NCBI GenBank assembly: GCA_018660225.1
Contig: JABJKT010000017.1
Span: 1-64,000 of the forward strand
Reading direction: 5' to 3'
From: Kordiimonadaceae bacterium
GTDB taxonomy: Bacteria > Pseudomonadota > Alphaproteobacteria > Sphingomonadales > Emcibacteraceae
Length of the DNA stretch: 64,000 nucleotides
Shown here: one piece after another, positions 46,620 through 58,069 of the stretch
Layout: each line of letters opens with the position of its first letter
How positions within the stretch are numbered: the first letter of the stretch is position 1
The notes under the pieces: generated by a model
What the model was told of the DNA's origin: nothing
What the model saw: only the letters and a program-made list of their open reading frames with translations
Database searches by the model: none
Position numbers and translations under genes: made by a program

Positions 46620-49154
46620 ATGAGTGACGATAAAAACAAAAACACACCTTTATCCACATCTGGACGTAAGACGCTTCAGATGAAACCTGCTGGCACCTTA
46701 GGGGCTGGCGGTGGCGGCGCTGGCGTGGTTGTTCAGCGTAAGAAAAAACTTATTATGCCTGGCCAGAAACCGGCAACTGAGGCAACAGAAGCGGCACCAA
46801 AATCTATTATAAAATCGCCTTTCGGGGGCGCAAAAAAACCGGCTGTGCAAAAAGCGCCTGTTGCGGCAAAAACCGCTGGCGGATTATCTGAAGGCGAGCG
46901 CGAGAAACGCGCAAAAGTTCTGGAAAATGCACAAAAGGAAAGCGAAGAGAAAGCTGCTGTCGCGGCTGAGGCTGCTAAGCGTAAAGCCGTTGAAGATGCT
47001 GCATTGGCTGAAAGAAGGGCCAAAGAAGAAGTTGAAAACAAAGGCAAACCAAAAGCTGAGGCGCAAGCAGATGAGAAAAAACGGACGGCTGATCTTGAGG
47101 TAAAGAAAAAAAGAGAAGAAGAAGCTACAAAAATAGCGGATGCGGAAGCGGCCGCCGCCAAGGAAGCATCTCCTCAACCGGCTAAAACTAAAGAAGCCAT
47201 CAAGAAACCAGAGGCAAGAGAAGAAACCCCAAAACGCCCTGAAGTGAAAAAGGGTCGCATGGATGATAAGCGCCGCAGTGGCCGGTTAACGGTTACTCAG
47301 GCTTTATCTGGAAATATTGAACGTCAACGTAGTTTGGCATCCTTAAAACGTAAGCGGGCTAAAGAAAAACGCCAAAGCGGACTTGTTGCGCCAGCGCAAA
47401 AAGTTTACCGCGAAGTTATCGTTCCCGACAAGATTACAGTTGCTGAACTTGCGAATAGAATGACTGAAAAAACCAATGATGTTATTCGCGCACTTATGAA
47501 AATGGGTGTAATGTCTGGCGCAAGTGATGACGTTGATCATGACGTAGCGGAACTTATTGTTGAAGAATTTGGCCATACGCTCAGGCGGATCAGTGCATCC
47601 GATGTGGAGCAGGATCTTGCCGGATCAGCAGATGTGGATGTGGATTTAGTTTCCCGCGCGCCTGTCGTAACTGTTATGGGTCATGTTGATCACGGTAAAA
47701 CCTCAATCCTTGACGCACTTCGAAAATCAAGTGTCACGGCTGGTGAGGCCGGCGGTATTACCCAGCATATTGGTGCCTACCAGATTAAAATCGCGAGCGG
47801 CGATAAAATAACATTTCTTGATACACCAGGTCACGCCGCCTTTACGGCAATGCGCGCCCGCGGTGCACAAGTAACGGATATTGTTGTGCTTGTCGTTGCC
47901 GCTGATGACGGCATCATGCCGCAAACTATTGAAGCTATTTCACACGCAAAATCAGCGGAAGTTCCAATTGTTGTTGCCATTAATAAAATGGATGCTCCTG
48001 GGGCTAATGCCATGAAGGTTCGTCAGGACTTACTACAACATGAAGTATTTGTTGAAAGTATGGGCGGTGAAATTCTTGATATTGAAGTTTCTGCAAAAGA
48101 AGGCACTGGCCTTGATAAGCTTGAAGAAGCAATTCTCTTACAAGCAGAACTTAATGATCTTAAAGCCAACCCGAACCGCTCAGCGAGTGGTGCAGTGGTA
48201 GAGGCTAAACTTGATAAAGGTCGCGGTGCTGTTGCAACGGTTATTGTTCAGCGCGGTACGTTGAAAGTTGGCGATGTGGTTGTTGCTGGTACGGCATGGG
48301 GCCGCGCGCGTGCGCTTCATGATGACCGCGGATCACAAATTAAAGAAGCCGGGCCATCGACGCCGGTCGAGATTTTAGGTCTTGATAGCGCACCGGGTGC
48401 CGGCGATGACTTTGTTGTTGTTGATGATGAAGCAAAAGCGCGTAGCGTGGTTGATTTCAGACTTGACCAGATCAAAGAAGATAAAAATAAAACGCCTCAG
48501 GCAAGTCTTGAGAATATGTTTGATAAACTTAAAGAAGCTGAAATATCTACGGTTCCGATTTTACTTAAGGCCGATGTTCAGGGCTCTGTTGGCGCGATTG
48601 TTACGTCTCTTGAGCAACTCAATACCGATGAAGTAAAATGTAAAATTGTTCATAGCGGTGTTGGCGGGATCAGTGAAACAGACGTTGGTCTTGCGGTAGC
48701 AACGGGCTCACCGGTGATTGGATTTAACGTCCGTGCCAGCCGAAATGCTGCAGACCTTGCACGCAAAGAAGGTGTGGAAATTCGCTATTATTCAATCATT
48801 TATGATTTAATTGATGATATTAAAGCGGTTATGTCCGGACTACTTGCGCCTGAAATTAAAGAAACAATTATCGGCACTGCCGAAATACGTGATATCTTTA
48901 ATGCTGGTAAAGGTAAGGCCGCTGGTTGCCTGGTAACAAGCGGTGTCGTCAGACAAGGGTCTAAAGCAAGACTGCTTCGCGATGACACGGTTGTTTATGA
49001 AGGGGACCTTGGATCGCTTCGCCGCTTTAAGGATCAAGTTAAAGAAGTTGAAAGTGGCGTTGAGTGCGGAATGAATTTCCAAAGCTATAATGATATGAAG
49101 TCAGGCGACGTCATTGAATGTTATGAAGTTGAAGAAATTGAACGTAACCTTTAA
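46620..49154 (+). CDS. infB: Translation initiation factor IF-2
   Basis: [41 protein letters not shown]. Confidence 0.98.
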   Translation: MSDDKNKNTPLSTSGRKTLQMKPAGTLGAGGGGAGVVVQRKKKLIMPGQKPATEATEAAPKSIIKSPFGGAKKPAVQKAPVAAKTAGGLSEGEREKRAKVLENAQKESEEKAAVAAEAAKRKAVEDAALAERRAKEEVENKGKPKAEAQADEKKRTADLEVKKKREEEATKIADAEAAAAKEASPQPAKTKEAIKKPEAREETPKRPEVKKGRMDDKRRSGRLTVTQALSGNIERQRSLASLKRKRAKEKRQSGLVAPAQKVYREVIVPDKITVAELANRMTEKTNDVIRALMKMGVMSGASDDVDHDVAELIVEEFGHTLRRISASDVEQDLAGSADVDVDLVSRAPVVTVMGHVDHGKTSILDALRKSSVTAGEAGGITQHIGAYQIKIASGDKITFLDTPGHAAFTAMRARGAQVTDIVVLVVAADDGIMPQTIEAISHAKSAEVPIVVAINKMDAPGANAMKVRQDLLQHEVFVESMGGEILDIEVSAKEGTGLDKLEEAILLQAELNDLKANPNRSASGAVVEAKLDKGRGAVATVIVQRGTLKVGDVVVAGTAWGRARALHDDRGSQIKEAGPSTPVEILGLDSAPGAGDDFVVVDDEAKARSVVDFRLDQIKEDKNKTPQASLENMFDKLKEAEISTVPILLKADVQGSVGAIVTSLEQLNTDEVKCKIVHSGVGGISETDVGLAVATGSPVIGFNVRASRNAADLARKEGVEIRYYSIIYDLIDDIKAVMSGLLAPEIKETIIGTAEIRDIFNAGKGKAAGCLVTSGVVRQGSKARLLRDDTVVYEGDLGSLRRFKDQVKEVESGVECGMNFQSYNDMKSGDVIECYEVEEIERNL

Positions 49155-49187
49155 CCTTGACGGCGGCCGAAACGTAAGGATGGTCTG

Positions 49188-49589
49188 ATGTCCAAATCCA
49201 GATTTGATAATAACGGCGAACCAAGCCAGCGCCTGCTTCGTGTTGGCGAAAATATCCGCCATGCGCTTTCTGAGATTATTTCTCGCGGCGATATCCGTGA
49301 TGATGATCTTGAAAACGTGCCGGTAACGGTTACGGAGGTGAGGTGTAGTCCTGACCTTCGAAACGCCACCATATTTGCCATGCCTTTGGGCGGGGTAAAT
49401 GAAAAAGAAGTGATTGAAGCGCTTAACCGCAACACGAAATTTATTCGCGGGCAGCTTTCAAAAATGGTCAGCATGAAATATTTACCCGCGCTCAAATTTA
49501 CCTCGGATCATAGTTTTGGTGAAGTGGATCATATCGAAGAACTTCTAAACAGTTCTCATGTGGCACAAGACCTGAAAAAAGATGATTAA
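49188..49589 (+). CDS. rbfA: Ribosome-binding factor A
   Basis: RLLRVGENIRHALSEIISRGDI; VTVTEVRCSPDLRNATIFAMPLGG. Confidence 0.95.
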   Translation: MSKSRFDNNGEPSQRLLRVGENIRHALSEIISRGDIRDDDLENVPVTVTEVRCSPDLRNATIFAMPLGGVNEKEVIEALNRNTKFIRGQLSKMVSMKYLPALKFTSDHSFGEVDHIEELLNSSHVAQDLKKDD

Positions 49590-49595
49590 CCCGCC

Positions 49596-50516
49596 ATGGC
49601 TAGAAAGCGTAAAGGGCTAAAAATTGACGGATGGCTCGCCATTGATAAGCCTTACGGTATGGGTTCAACCAAAGTCGTTGGAAAATGCCGTTATCTTACC
49701 AAAGCTCAAAAAGTCGGCCATGCCGGTACGCTTGATCCCTTAGCGACGGGTGTCCTGCCCATTGCTTTTGGTGAAGCAACCAAAACCATTCCTTATATTA
49801 TGGATGCTCGTAAAACCTATCAGTTTGAGGTGACATGGGGCGAAGCGCACACTACGGATGATTTAGAAGGCGAGATAACGCACAGCAGTGATCACCGTCC
49901 CACAGAAGCAAATATTTTGCAGCAGCTTGAAAATTTTCGCGGAAAAATCAAGCAGAAACCACCCGCCTTCAGCGCCATCAAAATTGATGGAAAAAGAGCC
50001 TATGATCTGGCCCGGGCCGGGGAAGAGTTTGAAATTAAAGAACGCGAGGTTGAAATTTTCACGCTCAGTTTAACAGTGCGAACAGAAAATACCGCCACGT
50101 TTGAAATGGAGTGCTCCAAAGGGACTTATGTGCGCTCAATTGGTCGCGATTTAGCGCTGAAACTCGGGACTTTTGGCTATATTTCAAGCCTACGACGAAC
50201 GAAAGTAGGATCATTTGATCTTAGCGGTACGATTTCGCTGGAAAAACTGGAAGAATTGGTACATAGTGCGCCGCTTGAAGAGACGATTCTTAATGTTGTG
50301 ACCGTGCTGGACGACATCTTGGCACTGGCCGTAACAAAAGAGCAGGCAGATTTTCTAAAGAATGGCGGATTTATCGCATTAGAAAATCTAGATAAAACCC
50401 TGACCTCTTCAAGTCGTATTGGTGTGACCTATAAAGCGATGGAAGGTGATAAATTAATTGCCCTTTGTGAGTTTGATGAAAGCCACTTAAAGCCGATACG
50501 GGTTTTTAATTTATAA
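49596..50516 (+). CDS. truB: tRNA pseudouridine(55) synthase
   Basis: [42 protein letters not shown]. Confidence 0.97.
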   Translation: MARKRKGLKIDGWLAIDKPYGMGSTKVVGKCRYLTKAQKVGHAGTLDPLATGVLPIAFGEATKTIPYIMDARKTYQFEVTWGEAHTTDDLEGEITHSSDHRPTEANILQQLENFRGKIKQKPPAFSAIKIDGKRAYDLARAGEEFEIKEREVEIFTLSLTVRTENTATFEMECSKGTYVRSIGRDLALKLGTFGYISSLRRTKVGSFDLSGTISLEKLEELVHSAPLEETILNVVTVLDDILALAVTKEQADFLKNGGFIALENLDKTLTSSSRIGVTYKAMEGDKLIALCEFDESHLKPIRVFNL

Positions 50517-50535
50517 TTTATTTAAGGAGTTACCG

Positions 50536-50805
50536 ATGTCGATTACTGCAGAAAAGAAGCAGGAACTAATCAAAGAGTATGCCATCAAAGATGGTGATAC
50601 AGGTTCCCCAGAAGTTCAAGTTGCCATTCTAACACACAGAATTGTGCATCTCACAGAACATTTTAAAACACATAAAAAAGATAACCATTCACGTCGTGGG
50701 CTACTTATGCTCGTTAACAAAAGACGTAAACTCTTGGATTATCTTAATTCAAAAGACGCCGATCGTTACAAAGCTCTAATTAAAAGCTTAGGTCTGCGCA
50801 AATAA
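50536..50805 (+). CDS. rpsO: 30S ribosomal protein S15
   Basis: [50 protein letters not shown]. Confidence 0.99.
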   Translation: MSITAEKKQELIKEYAIKDGDTGSPEVQVAILTHRIVHLTEHFKTHKKDNHSRRGLLMLVNKRRKLLDYLNSKDADRYKALIKSLGLRK

Positions 50806-50843
50806 GAAAAATATGAATGCGGGACCATAGGGGTTTCGTACAA

Positions 50844-50904
50844 GGCTTTTTGATGCGCGAGCTTTAAGGATGGGCCTTGAGCTCGCTAATCAAAAATTAT
50901 AGCC
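50844..50904 (+). promoter_or_regulatory. Long stem-loop in rpsO-pnp intergenic region (pnp leader)
   Basis: TTTTTGAT-gc-GCGAGCTtTAAGG-atggg-CCTTGAGCTCGC-ta-ATCAAAAA, about 20 bp of pairing. Confidence 0.65.
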
Positions 50905-50926
50905 GAAAGAAAGTAGAGAAATATAT

Positions 50927-53038
50927 ATGTTTAATAAACACAAAGTAGAAATCGAATGGGGCGGACGCCCTCTGACAATCGAAACAGGACAAATTGCTCG
51001 TCAAGCCGGTGGTGCCGTAATGGTAACGTATGGCGAGACATCAGTTTTTACTGCGGTTACAGCAGCTAAAAAAGCAAAAACAGGAATTGATTTCTTCCCA
51101 CTAACAGTAAACTACCAAGAAAAAGCATACGCCGCCGGTAAAATACCAGGCGGATTTTTTAAGCGTGAAGCACGTCCAAGTGAGTCAGAAATTCTAATCT
51201 GTCGTCTTATTGACCGTCCGATCCGCCCGCTTTTTGTATCCTCATTTAAAAATGAAACTCAAGTGTCATGTACCGTAATGAGCCACGACCTTGAAAACCA
51301 AGCAGACATTCCTGCCATTATCGGTACTAGTGCCGCCCTTACACTTTCCGGCCTTCCATTTATGGGCCCGATTGCTGGTGCGCGCGTTGGTTATATCGAA
51401 GGCGAATATGTTCTTAACCCAACAGCAGAAGAACTTGAAAATTCTGATCTCGATCTTGTTGTTGCGGGAACACGCGATGCGGTTCTTATGGTTGAATCAG
51501 AAGCTTCTGAGCTTTCTGAAGAAATTATGCTTGGCGCCGTTATGTTCGGCCACGCAGAAATGCAGGTTGTTATTGATGCGATTATCGATCTTGCTGAAGT
51601 TGCGGCAAAAGAGCCGATTGAGCTTCCTGAAGAAGAAGATCACAGTAAACTTATCGCTGCCATTAAGAAAATGGCAGAAAAAGGCCTTCGCGATGCATAC
51701 GGCGAAACCGATAAGCAAACACGTGTTGGTAAAATTAATAAAGTTAAAGACGCGGTTAAAGAAAAACATGTTGAAGACGGCGATGACGCTCAGAGCATTC
51801 TTGTCGGCGGCATTCTTAAAGACGTAGAAAAAGGCATCGTTCGCGGTGACATCATTAAAACCGGTAAACGGATTGATGGTCGTGCACTTGATACGGTTCG
51901 TGCTGTTGTTGGTGAAGTTAACATTCTACCACGTACACATGGTTCTGCGCTTTTCACACGCGGTGAAACACAATCAATTTGTGTGACAACGCTTGGTACG
52001 GGCGATGATGAGCAGTTCATTGACGCGCTAACCGGTACTTATAAAGAAAGCTTCATGCTTCATTATAACTTCCCTCCATATTCTGTGGGTGAAGTTGGTC
52101 GTTCAGGATTTACATCACGCCGCGAAGTTGGCCATGGTAAACTTGCATGGCGTGCGGTTAAAGCCGTTCTGCCTGAAAAGGATGATTTCCCATATACAAT
52201 TCGTATTGTGTCTGAAATTACCGAATCAAACGGTTCATCATCAATGGCGACCGTTTGTGGTGCGTCACTGTCTATGATGGATGCGGGTGTTCCGCTTACT
52301 CGTCCGGTATCTGGTATTGCTATGGGTCTTATTAAAGAAGGCGACGATTATGCCGTTCTTTCTGACATCCTTGGTGATGAAGACCACTTGGGTGATATGG
52401 ACTTTAAAGTCGCTGGTACCTCTGAAGGTATCACATCACTTCAAATGGATATCAAAATCACCGGTATTACCAAAGACATCATGGAAGCTGCGCTTGAGCA
52501 GGCCAAAGGCGGCCGTGCTACGATCCTTGAAGAAATGAATAAAGCCCTGGAGACGGCCCGTGAAGAAATGAACGAGTACGCGCCAAGGATTGAAACTATT
52601 CAAGTTAAGAAAGACAAAATCCGTGAAATTATTGGTACAGGCGGTAAAGTAATTCGTGAAATTTGCGAAGTTACTGGCGCCAAAGTTGATATTGATGACG
52701 AAGGTATTGTTAAAGTATCATCGCCGGACGGGGTTGCTATTAAAGCCGCGCTTGATTGGATCAACGGTATCGTTGCAGAGCCTGAAGTTGGTAAAACATA
52801 CGAAGGTAAAGTGGTTAAAACAGTTGATTTTGGTGCGTTCGTGAACTTCCTCGGCAGCAAAGACGGCCTTGTTCACATTAGCGAACTTGCAAAAGAACGT
52901 GTGAAACAGGTTACTGATGTTGTTAAAGAAGGTGAAATCGTTAAAGTTAAAGTTCTTGGCATTGATGACCGTGGTAAAGTACGCTTAAGTATGAAAGCGC
53001 TTCTTAACGATGACGCTGAAGAAAAGAGTGACGATTAA
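50927..53038 (+). CDS. pnp: Polyribonucleotide nucleotidyltransferase
   Basis: [32 protein letters not shown] motif [16 protein letters not shown]1 domain. Confidence 0.99.
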   Translation: MFNKHKVEIEWGGRPLTIETGQIARQAGGAVMVTYGETSVFTAVTAAKKAKTGIDFFPLTVNYQEKAYAAGKIPGGFFKREARPSESEILICRLIDRPIRPLFVSSFKNETQVSCTVMSHDLENQADIPAIIGTSAALTLSGLPFMGPIAGARVGYIEGEYVLNPTAEELENSDLDLVVAGTRDAVLMVESEASELSEEIMLGAVMFGHAEMQVVIDAIIDLAEVAAKEPIELPEEEDHSKLIAAIKKMAEKGLRDAYGETDKQTRVGKINKVKDAVKEKHVEDGDDAQSILVGGILKDVEKGIVRGDIIKTGKRIDGRALDTVRAVVGEVNILPRTHGSALFTRGETQSICVTTLGTGDDEQFIDALTGTYKESFMLHYNFPPYSVGEVGRSGFTSRREVGHGKLAWRAVKAVLPEKDDFPYTIRIVSEITESNGSSSMATVCGASLSMMDAGVPLTRPVSGIAMGLIKEGDDYAVLSDILGDEDHLGDMDFKVAGTSEGITSLQMDIKITGITKDIMEAALEQAKGGRATILEEMNKALETAREEMNEYAPRIETIQVKKDKIREIIGTGGKVIREICEVTGAKVDIDDEGIVKVSSPDGVAIKAALDWINGIVAEPEVGKTYEGKVVKTVDFGAFVNFLGSKDGLVHISELAKERVKQVTDVVKEGEIVKVKVLGIDDRGKVRLSMKALLNDDAEEKSDD

Positions 53039-53063
53039 TCATCGATCAATTAGTATTGTGTAA

Positions 53064-53092
53064 CCGGATGTATAATTAAATTATGCATCCGG
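53064..53092. repeat. 29-nt near-perfect palindrome downstream of pnp (CCGGATGTATAATTAAATTATGCATCCGG)
   Basis: Direct inspection; possible transcript-end hairpin, no clear U-tract. Confidence 0.6.
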
Positions 53093-53125
53093 CTCGCAGA
53101 TGAAAATTTGCGGTGAAGGGATAAC

Positions 53126-54529
53126 ATGAAGGCTTTAGATTCATTAAATATATCGGGAAGTGAAGTACTTCCTCTTGTCGAAGGCGGTAAAGGGATTTCG
53201 GCTACTAACGGTGCTAGCGCAGGTGCGTGGGCCGCTGCTGGTGGCGTTGGAACGGTATCTTGTGTTAATGCCGATGATTTTGATGAAAATGGCGAGGTTA
53301 TTCCACAAATTTACCATGGTAAAACACGTATTGAACGCCACGCGGAACTTATTCAATATGGTATTGACGGCGGTGTTCGCCAAGTAAAAGACGCTCATGA
53401 TATTGCTGGTGGCAATGGCCGCATTCACATAAATGTATTATGGGAAATGGGTGGCGCCGAACCGGTTCTTGAAGGCATTCTTAATGGCGCCAAGGGCCTT
53501 GTGCACGGTATCACCTGCGGTGCGGGTATGCCTTATAAACTAAGCGAAATAGCTGCAAATCATAAAGTATTTTTCCACCCGATTGTATCGTCCGCGCGTG
53601 CCTTTGCCATTTTATGGAAACGTGCTTATAAAAATCAGGGTGAGTGGCTCGGCGGAGTGGTTTATGAAGACCCGTGGCTCGCTGGTGGTCATAATGGACT
53701 TTCAAACGCGGAAGATCCATTAGTACCAGAAGATCCATACCCACGTGTTGCGGCGCTGCGCACGATTATGAATAAATTTGGCCTTGAGCATGTGCCAATT
53801 TTGATGGCCGGCGGTGTCTGGTATCTTCGCGATTTTGAACATTGGTTTAATAATCCGGAAATTGGCCTCGTTGCTTTTCAATATGGAACTAGGCCGCTAC
53901 TAACAGTAGAAAGCCCGATCCCACAAGGCTGGAAAGATGCGTTAACGACTTTAAAAGACGGCGATGTTTTGCTTCACCGTTTTAGCCCGACAGGATTTTA
54001 TTCTTCGGCGGTTCGCAATAATTTACTTCGTGAACTTGAAGGCCGTAGTGAACGACAGGTTGATTTCCGTAAAAAAGCAGGGCTCGATGAAGCTTTCAAT
54101 ACAGAAGTGATGGTTGGCAAGAAACGCTATTTCGTTCAGGAAAGTGACAGGGCGAAAGTTCTGGGCTGGGTTGATCAGGGTTTTGATACATCCATGAGAA
54201 CACCGGATGATACTCTTATTCTTGTTAATGGCGATCAGGCCACTGGCATTCGCGAAGATCAGAAAAACTGCATGGGTTGCTTAAGCCAGTGTAAATTTTC
54301 AAACTGGTCACAAAACCCGGATACAAATTACTCTAATGGACGTGGGGCCGATCCCCGTAGCTTCTGCATTCAAAAAGCATTGATGAATATTGCTCACGGC
54401 GAATCTATTGAAGATAATTTGATGTTTGCTGGTCATTCTGCCTTTAATTTTGCGACAGATCCTTTTTATAGCAATGGCTTTGTGCCGACCGTTCAGCAAC
54501 TGATGGACAGAATTGTCAGCGGCGATTAA
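53126..54529 (+). CDS. Nitronate monooxygenase / 2-nitropropane dioxygenase-like flavoprotein with C-terminal Cys motif
   Basis: GKGISATNGASAGAWAAAGGVGTVS; MAGGVWYLRDF; C-terminal NCMGCLSQCKFSNW...SFCIQ. Confidence 0.8.
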   Translation: MKALDSLNISGSEVLPLVEGGKGISATNGASAGAWAAAGGVGTVSCVNADDFDENGEVIPQIYHGKTRIERHAELIQYGIDGGVRQVKDAHDIAGGNGRIHINVLWEMGGAEPVLEGILNGAKGLVHGITCGAGMPYKLSEIAANHKVFFHPIVSSARAFAILWKRAYKNQGEWLGGVVYEDPWLAGGHNGLSNAEDPLVPEDPYPRVAALRTIMNKFGLEHVPILMAGGVWYLRDFEHWFNNPEIGLVAFQYGTRPLLTVESPIPQGWKDALTTLKDGDVLLHRFSPTGFYSSAVRNNLLRELEGRSERQVDFRKKAGLDEAFNTEVMVGKKRYFVQESDRAKVLGWVDQGFDTSMRTPDDTLILVNGDQATGIREDQKNCMGCLSQCKFSNWSQNPDTNYSNGRGADPRSFCIQKALMNIAHGESIEDNLMFAGHSAFNFATDPFYSNGFVPTVQQLMDRIVSGD

Positions 54530-54606
54530 GAAAGCACCCTAAACTTGATAAATACTTTATTAAGGTGTAGCATATAACTTGTTGCATAAATTAGGAAAGT
54601 AACGAA

Positions 54607-55023
54607 ATGACAAGACCATTTTCAAAAGCGCTTAGATGCTTGCAAGACGTAGGCTTAAGACCAACACGTCAAAGACTTGCGCTGGCAAAATTACTTTTTG
54701 ATAAAGACGACCGTCATATAACAGCAGAATTATTGCATCATGAAGTTAGCGAAACGGGCGCTAAAGTATCGCTTGCGACCATTTATAATACGCTACATCA
54801 ATTTGTTGATGCGGGGCTCTTGAAAGAAGTAATTATTAATTCAAACCGCACATATTTTGATACCAATACCAGTGATCATCATCATATTTATATGAATGAG
54901 GAAGATATCCTGCAGGATATTTCTGCGGATGATTTGATTATTTCATCACTACCTAAAGCCCCGGACGGTAAAAAAATCAGCGGTGTGAGCGTTGTTGTTC
55001 ACATGGAAAATATGCGCGATTAA
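54607..55023 (+). CDS. irr: Fur-family iron response regulator (Irr-like)
   Basis: GLRPTRQRLALAKLLF; VSLATIYNTLHQFVDAGLLKEV; YFDTNTSDHHHIY. Confidence 0.85.
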   Translation: MTRPFSKALRCLQDVGLRPTRQRLALAKLLFDKDDRHITAELLHHEVSETGAKVSLATIYNTLHQFVDAGLLKEVIINSNRTYFDTNTSDHHHIYMNEEDILQDISADDLIISSLPKAPDGKKISGVSVVVHMENMRD

Positions 55024-55532
55024 TCAAACGCTTCGAGGTCAAGCGCTCCCCAGATATTTTCATTTCTTATCCAGCCATTAAAGCCGCCAACTTCCATTTC
55101 GCACCAGTTATTCTGGCATTTTTTAATGCTTCCAAGCACGTCTTGTTCTGCCGTTACCATAATGATATTGCGCTCTTCAGGCGATTTCACAAGATTTTGT
55201 GAACCGTTGATAATAAGGCCTGTCCGGTTTAACGATAAAAGATGGCGGGCGATCCATCCTGTGGAGCCATCCACATCAACAATTTTCCGCCAGCTGCCAT
55301 ATTCGGCTATTACCTTGAGTGGGTAATCTTCTTTTAAATAAATCCAGTCAATGGGATATTCAAGCCCGGGGCCTGTGCGCATATTCGTTTTATCATCGAC
55401 AAGTGACATAAAACGCGGCAGTGGATAACCGGACGCACCGATAGTGGTTTTTTCTGTGGTTTGAGAAAATGCTGTAAAGGACAGCGAAAAGAGGACTAAG
55501 ATTGAAAATAATATTTTATACAAGAATTTCAT
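55020..55532 (-). CDS. SH3-domain (SH3b) exported protein
   Basis: Signal peptide; TNMRTGPGLEYPIDWIYLKEDYPLKVIAEYGSWRKIVDVDGSTGWI. Confidence 0.85.
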   Translation of the reverse strand: MKFLYKILFSILVLFSLSFTAFSQTTEKTTIGASGYPLPRFMSLVDDKTNMRTGPGLEYPIDWIYLKEDYPLKVIAEYGSWRKIVDVDGSTGWIARHLLSLNRTGLIINGSQNLVKSPEERNIIMVTAEQDVLGSIKKCQNNWCEMEVGGFNGWIRNENIWGALDLEAFD

Positions 55533-55642
55533 AACAAAGATTATATGTAATATTCCTCGTGGTGCGTCAAGGAAGCTTTTTGATTGTCATAAGATTTATA
55601 GCAAATATAATGATTTTAAAAATAATATGAAAGAATTGATCT

Positions 55643-56611
55643 ATGAAGCCGCTAGTCATTGTCACCAGAAAACTGCCTGAAGAAGTTGAAAAAAGAATGG
55701 CAGAGTTATTTAACGTGCGCCTTAATGAAGACGATCATGCGTTCTCACATGATGAGCTGCTTGCTGCGGCAAGAGAAGCCGATATTCTCGTGCCGACAGT
55801 GACGGATAAAATTAACACTGACGTGATTGCTGAGGGGGGCGCGAGCTTAAAAATGATCGCCAATTTCGGTGTTGGTGTAGATCATATTGACTTGAAGACT
55901 GCAAAAAACAGGATGATTACGGTAACGAACACGCCGGGCGTGTTAACGGATGACACCGCTGACATGGCGATGACACTGCTTCTAAGCCTTACCCGCCGCA
56001 CTGGTGAGGGGGAACGGATGCTTCGAGGCGGAAACTGGCATGGCTGGGCACCGACCGGTATACGCGGGGTAAGACTTCAGGATAAAAAGCTTGGTATTAT
56101 CGGTATGGGACGGATTGGTCAGGCTTTGGCAATGCGGGCAAAATCTTTCGGTCTAGAAATTCATTATCACAACAGAAGTCAAATTGATCAGCAGTTGGAA
56201 AATGAGCTTGGCGCAACCTATTGGTCGAGCCTTGATCAGATGATTAGCCAGATGGATTTTATTTCGTTGAACTGCCCGTCGACAGAGGAAACGCGTCCTA
56301 TCATGTCAGGCCGCAGGATTAAATTAATGAAAAAACACGCCTATATAATTAACACGGCACGCGGCGATGTTATTGATGAGAACGCGATGTTAGAGGCGCT
56401 CGGGGCAGGCGATATCGCCGGGGCGGGGCTCGATGTTTATGAAAACGAACCAAATGTTGATGCTCGGTTTATGGCGCTTGAAAATGTAGTTCTAGCGCCG
56501 CATATGGGATCCGCAACCATTGAAGCGCGCATCGCCATGGGCGAAAAGGTGATCATTAACGTGAAAACATTTATTGATGGCCACAGCCCGCGGAACCGGG
56601 TGCTCATTTAG
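55643..56611 (+). CDS. D-isomer-specific 2-hydroxyacid dehydrogenase (glyoxylate reductase-like)
   Basis: NFGVGVDHIDLKTA; LGIIGMGRIGQALAMRAKSFGLEIHYHNR; PHMGSATIEAR. Confidence 0.92.
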   Translation: MKPLVIVTRKLPEEVEKRMAELFNVRLNEDDHAFSHDELLAAAREADILVPTVTDKINTDVIAEGGASLKMIANFGVGVDHIDLKTAKNRMITVTNTPGVLTDDTADMAMTLLLSLTRRTGEGERMLRGGNWHGWAPTGIRGVRLQDKKLGIIGMGRIGQALAMRAKSFGLEIHYHNRSQIDQQLENELGATYWSSLDQMISQMDFISLNCPSTEETRPIMSGRRIKLMKKHAYIINTARGDVIDENAMLEALGAGDIAGAGLDVYENEPNVDARFMALENVVLAPHMGSATIEARIAMGEKVIINVKTFIDGHSPRNRVLI

Positions 56612-57357
56612 CCGTTACAATATTTGCAGCCGGGATCTTTTGGCAGTTTTATGGTGCGGCTGGCGGCGTTTAGCGCATCATAAATTAAGAGTTTCCCAGC
56701 GAGGCCGTCACCTAATTCTAGAATTTCTTTAAGAACTTCAACGGCTTGCATGGTTCCGAGCACACCGGCGACAGCGCCGAGTATGCCCGCTTCGGCGCAG
56801 CTTAAAACACCGCGGGGGTGTTCGGGGACGAGGCAGCGGTAACATGGTTTGTCACTTTCATAGCCTTTAAAAGTAGCGAGCTGCCCGTCAAACTGGCTTA
56901 GCGCACCAGAGATGAGCGGCACTTTATTTTTCATGCAGATATCATTGACTAGAAATCTTGTGGTGAAATTATCGCAGCCATCGGCGACGATATCGTAGGC
57001 GCTGATAATGTCGTTCGCGTTATCTTCATCGAGGCGCTCGGCGTAGGTAATGACGTTAATTTCCGGATTTATTTCACTGATGGTCTGTTTTGCGCTTGCG
57101 ACCTTATCTGACCCCAATGAGGGTGTCATATGAATGATTTGGCGCTGCAGATTGCTTAGATCAACGGTGTCATCATCGATAATACCAATGGTACCGACGC
57201 CAGCGGCGGCCAGATACATCATAAGCGGGCTACCAAGACCACCGGCGCCGATGACCAGCACGCGCGCTTTCATCAGTTTTTGCTGTCCGGGTCCGCCCAC
57301 TTCTTTTAAGATGATGTGGCGGGCGTAGCGCTCAAGTTGATCGTCAGTTAGGCTCAT
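56608..57357 (-). CDS. MoeB/ThiF-family E1-like adenylyltransferase
   Basis: RYARHIILKEVGGPGQQKLMKARVLVIGAGGLGSP; DGCDNFTTRFLVND; CYRCL...CKYC. Confidence 0.93.
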   Translation of the reverse strand: MSLTDDQLERYARHIILKEVGGPGQQKLMKARVLVIGAGGLGSPLMMYLAAAGVGTIGIIDDDTVDLSNLQRQIIHMTPSLGSDKVASAKQTISEINPEINVITYAERLDEDNANDIISAYDIVADGCDNFTTRFLVNDICMKNKVPLISGALSQFDGQLATFKGYESDKPCYRCLVPEHPRGVLSCAEAGILGAVAGVLGTMQAVEVLKEILELGDGLAGKLLIYDALNAASRTIKLPKDPGCKYCNG

Positions 57358-57617
57358 GTGGTAGGCTCATCTTCTTCTATTTCATCATATTGAATATCAT
57401 TTGGGTCAAGGGCATCTGCTGGTGAGGCTATTATATAAGTGGCACCGGGGATAACTTGAAACTCATCCGGCTTTTCAATTTCTTTGTCGTTACAAAACAC
57501 ACTGAATTCCTGGTAATCCAGTGAATGCGCTTCGGCAATAATCCGTTCAATTGTTAACTCTTCGGCAGAAATAGTACTTTCTGTTCCGGCAATGATGAGG
57601 GTAACTGTATCTGCCAT
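57354..57617 (-). CDS. Small (87 aa) protein, possible ubiquitin-like/beta-grasp fold, translationally coupled to the E1-like gene
   Basis: [65 protein letters not shown]...; 4-nt overlap with MoeB/ThiF. Confidence 0.6.
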   Translation of the reverse strand: MADTVTLIIAGTESTISAEELTIERIIAEAHSLDYQEFSVFCNDKEIEKPDEFQVIPGATYIIASPADALDPNDIQYDEIEEDEPTT

Positions 57618-58069
57618 TATGAGGTCCCTGTTGAGCCAAAACCGCCCGCGCCGCGCGCCGTTTCGTCAAGGCTATCACATTTATTCCATACTATTTGTGT
57701 GACCGGAGCAATGACCATTTGTGCGATCCGCATGCCCCTTGTGATGACAAAATCTTCAGAGCCATGATTAATCAGAATCACTTTTACTTCACCGCGGTAA
57801 TCGGCATCAATGGTGCCGGGTGAATTAAGAACCGTAACACCGTTTTTCCAGGCTAGGCCAGATCTCGGCCGCACTTGTGCTTCAAATCCGTCTGCTAGGG
57901 CCATGTTAAACCCGGTTGGAACGAGACGTCTTGTCCCCACTTTTAAAGTAAGCTCTTCACCATCCGAAATTGCGGCCATAAGGTCCATTCCGGCGCTGTT
58001 TTTTGTTTCATACTCGGGTAATTTCAAGCCTTCGCCGTGGGGCAAAACCTCAATTGCTACAGTCGTCAT
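57617..58069 (-). CDS. dut: dUTP diphosphatase
   Basis: [47 protein letters not shown]. Confidence 0.97.
   Translation of the reverse strand: MTTVAIEVLPHGEGLKLPEYETKNSAGMDLMAAISDGEELTLKVGTRRLVPTGFNMALADGFEAQVRPRSGLAWKNGVTVLNSPGTIDADYRGEVKVILINHGSEDFVITRGMRIAQMVIAPVTQIVWNKCDSLDETARGAGGFGSTGTS

Noticed and set aside
46733-47177. Long antisense ORFs across the infB 5' region
   Set aside because: Artefact of the low-complexity Ala/Lys/Glu-rich IF-2 N-terminal linker.
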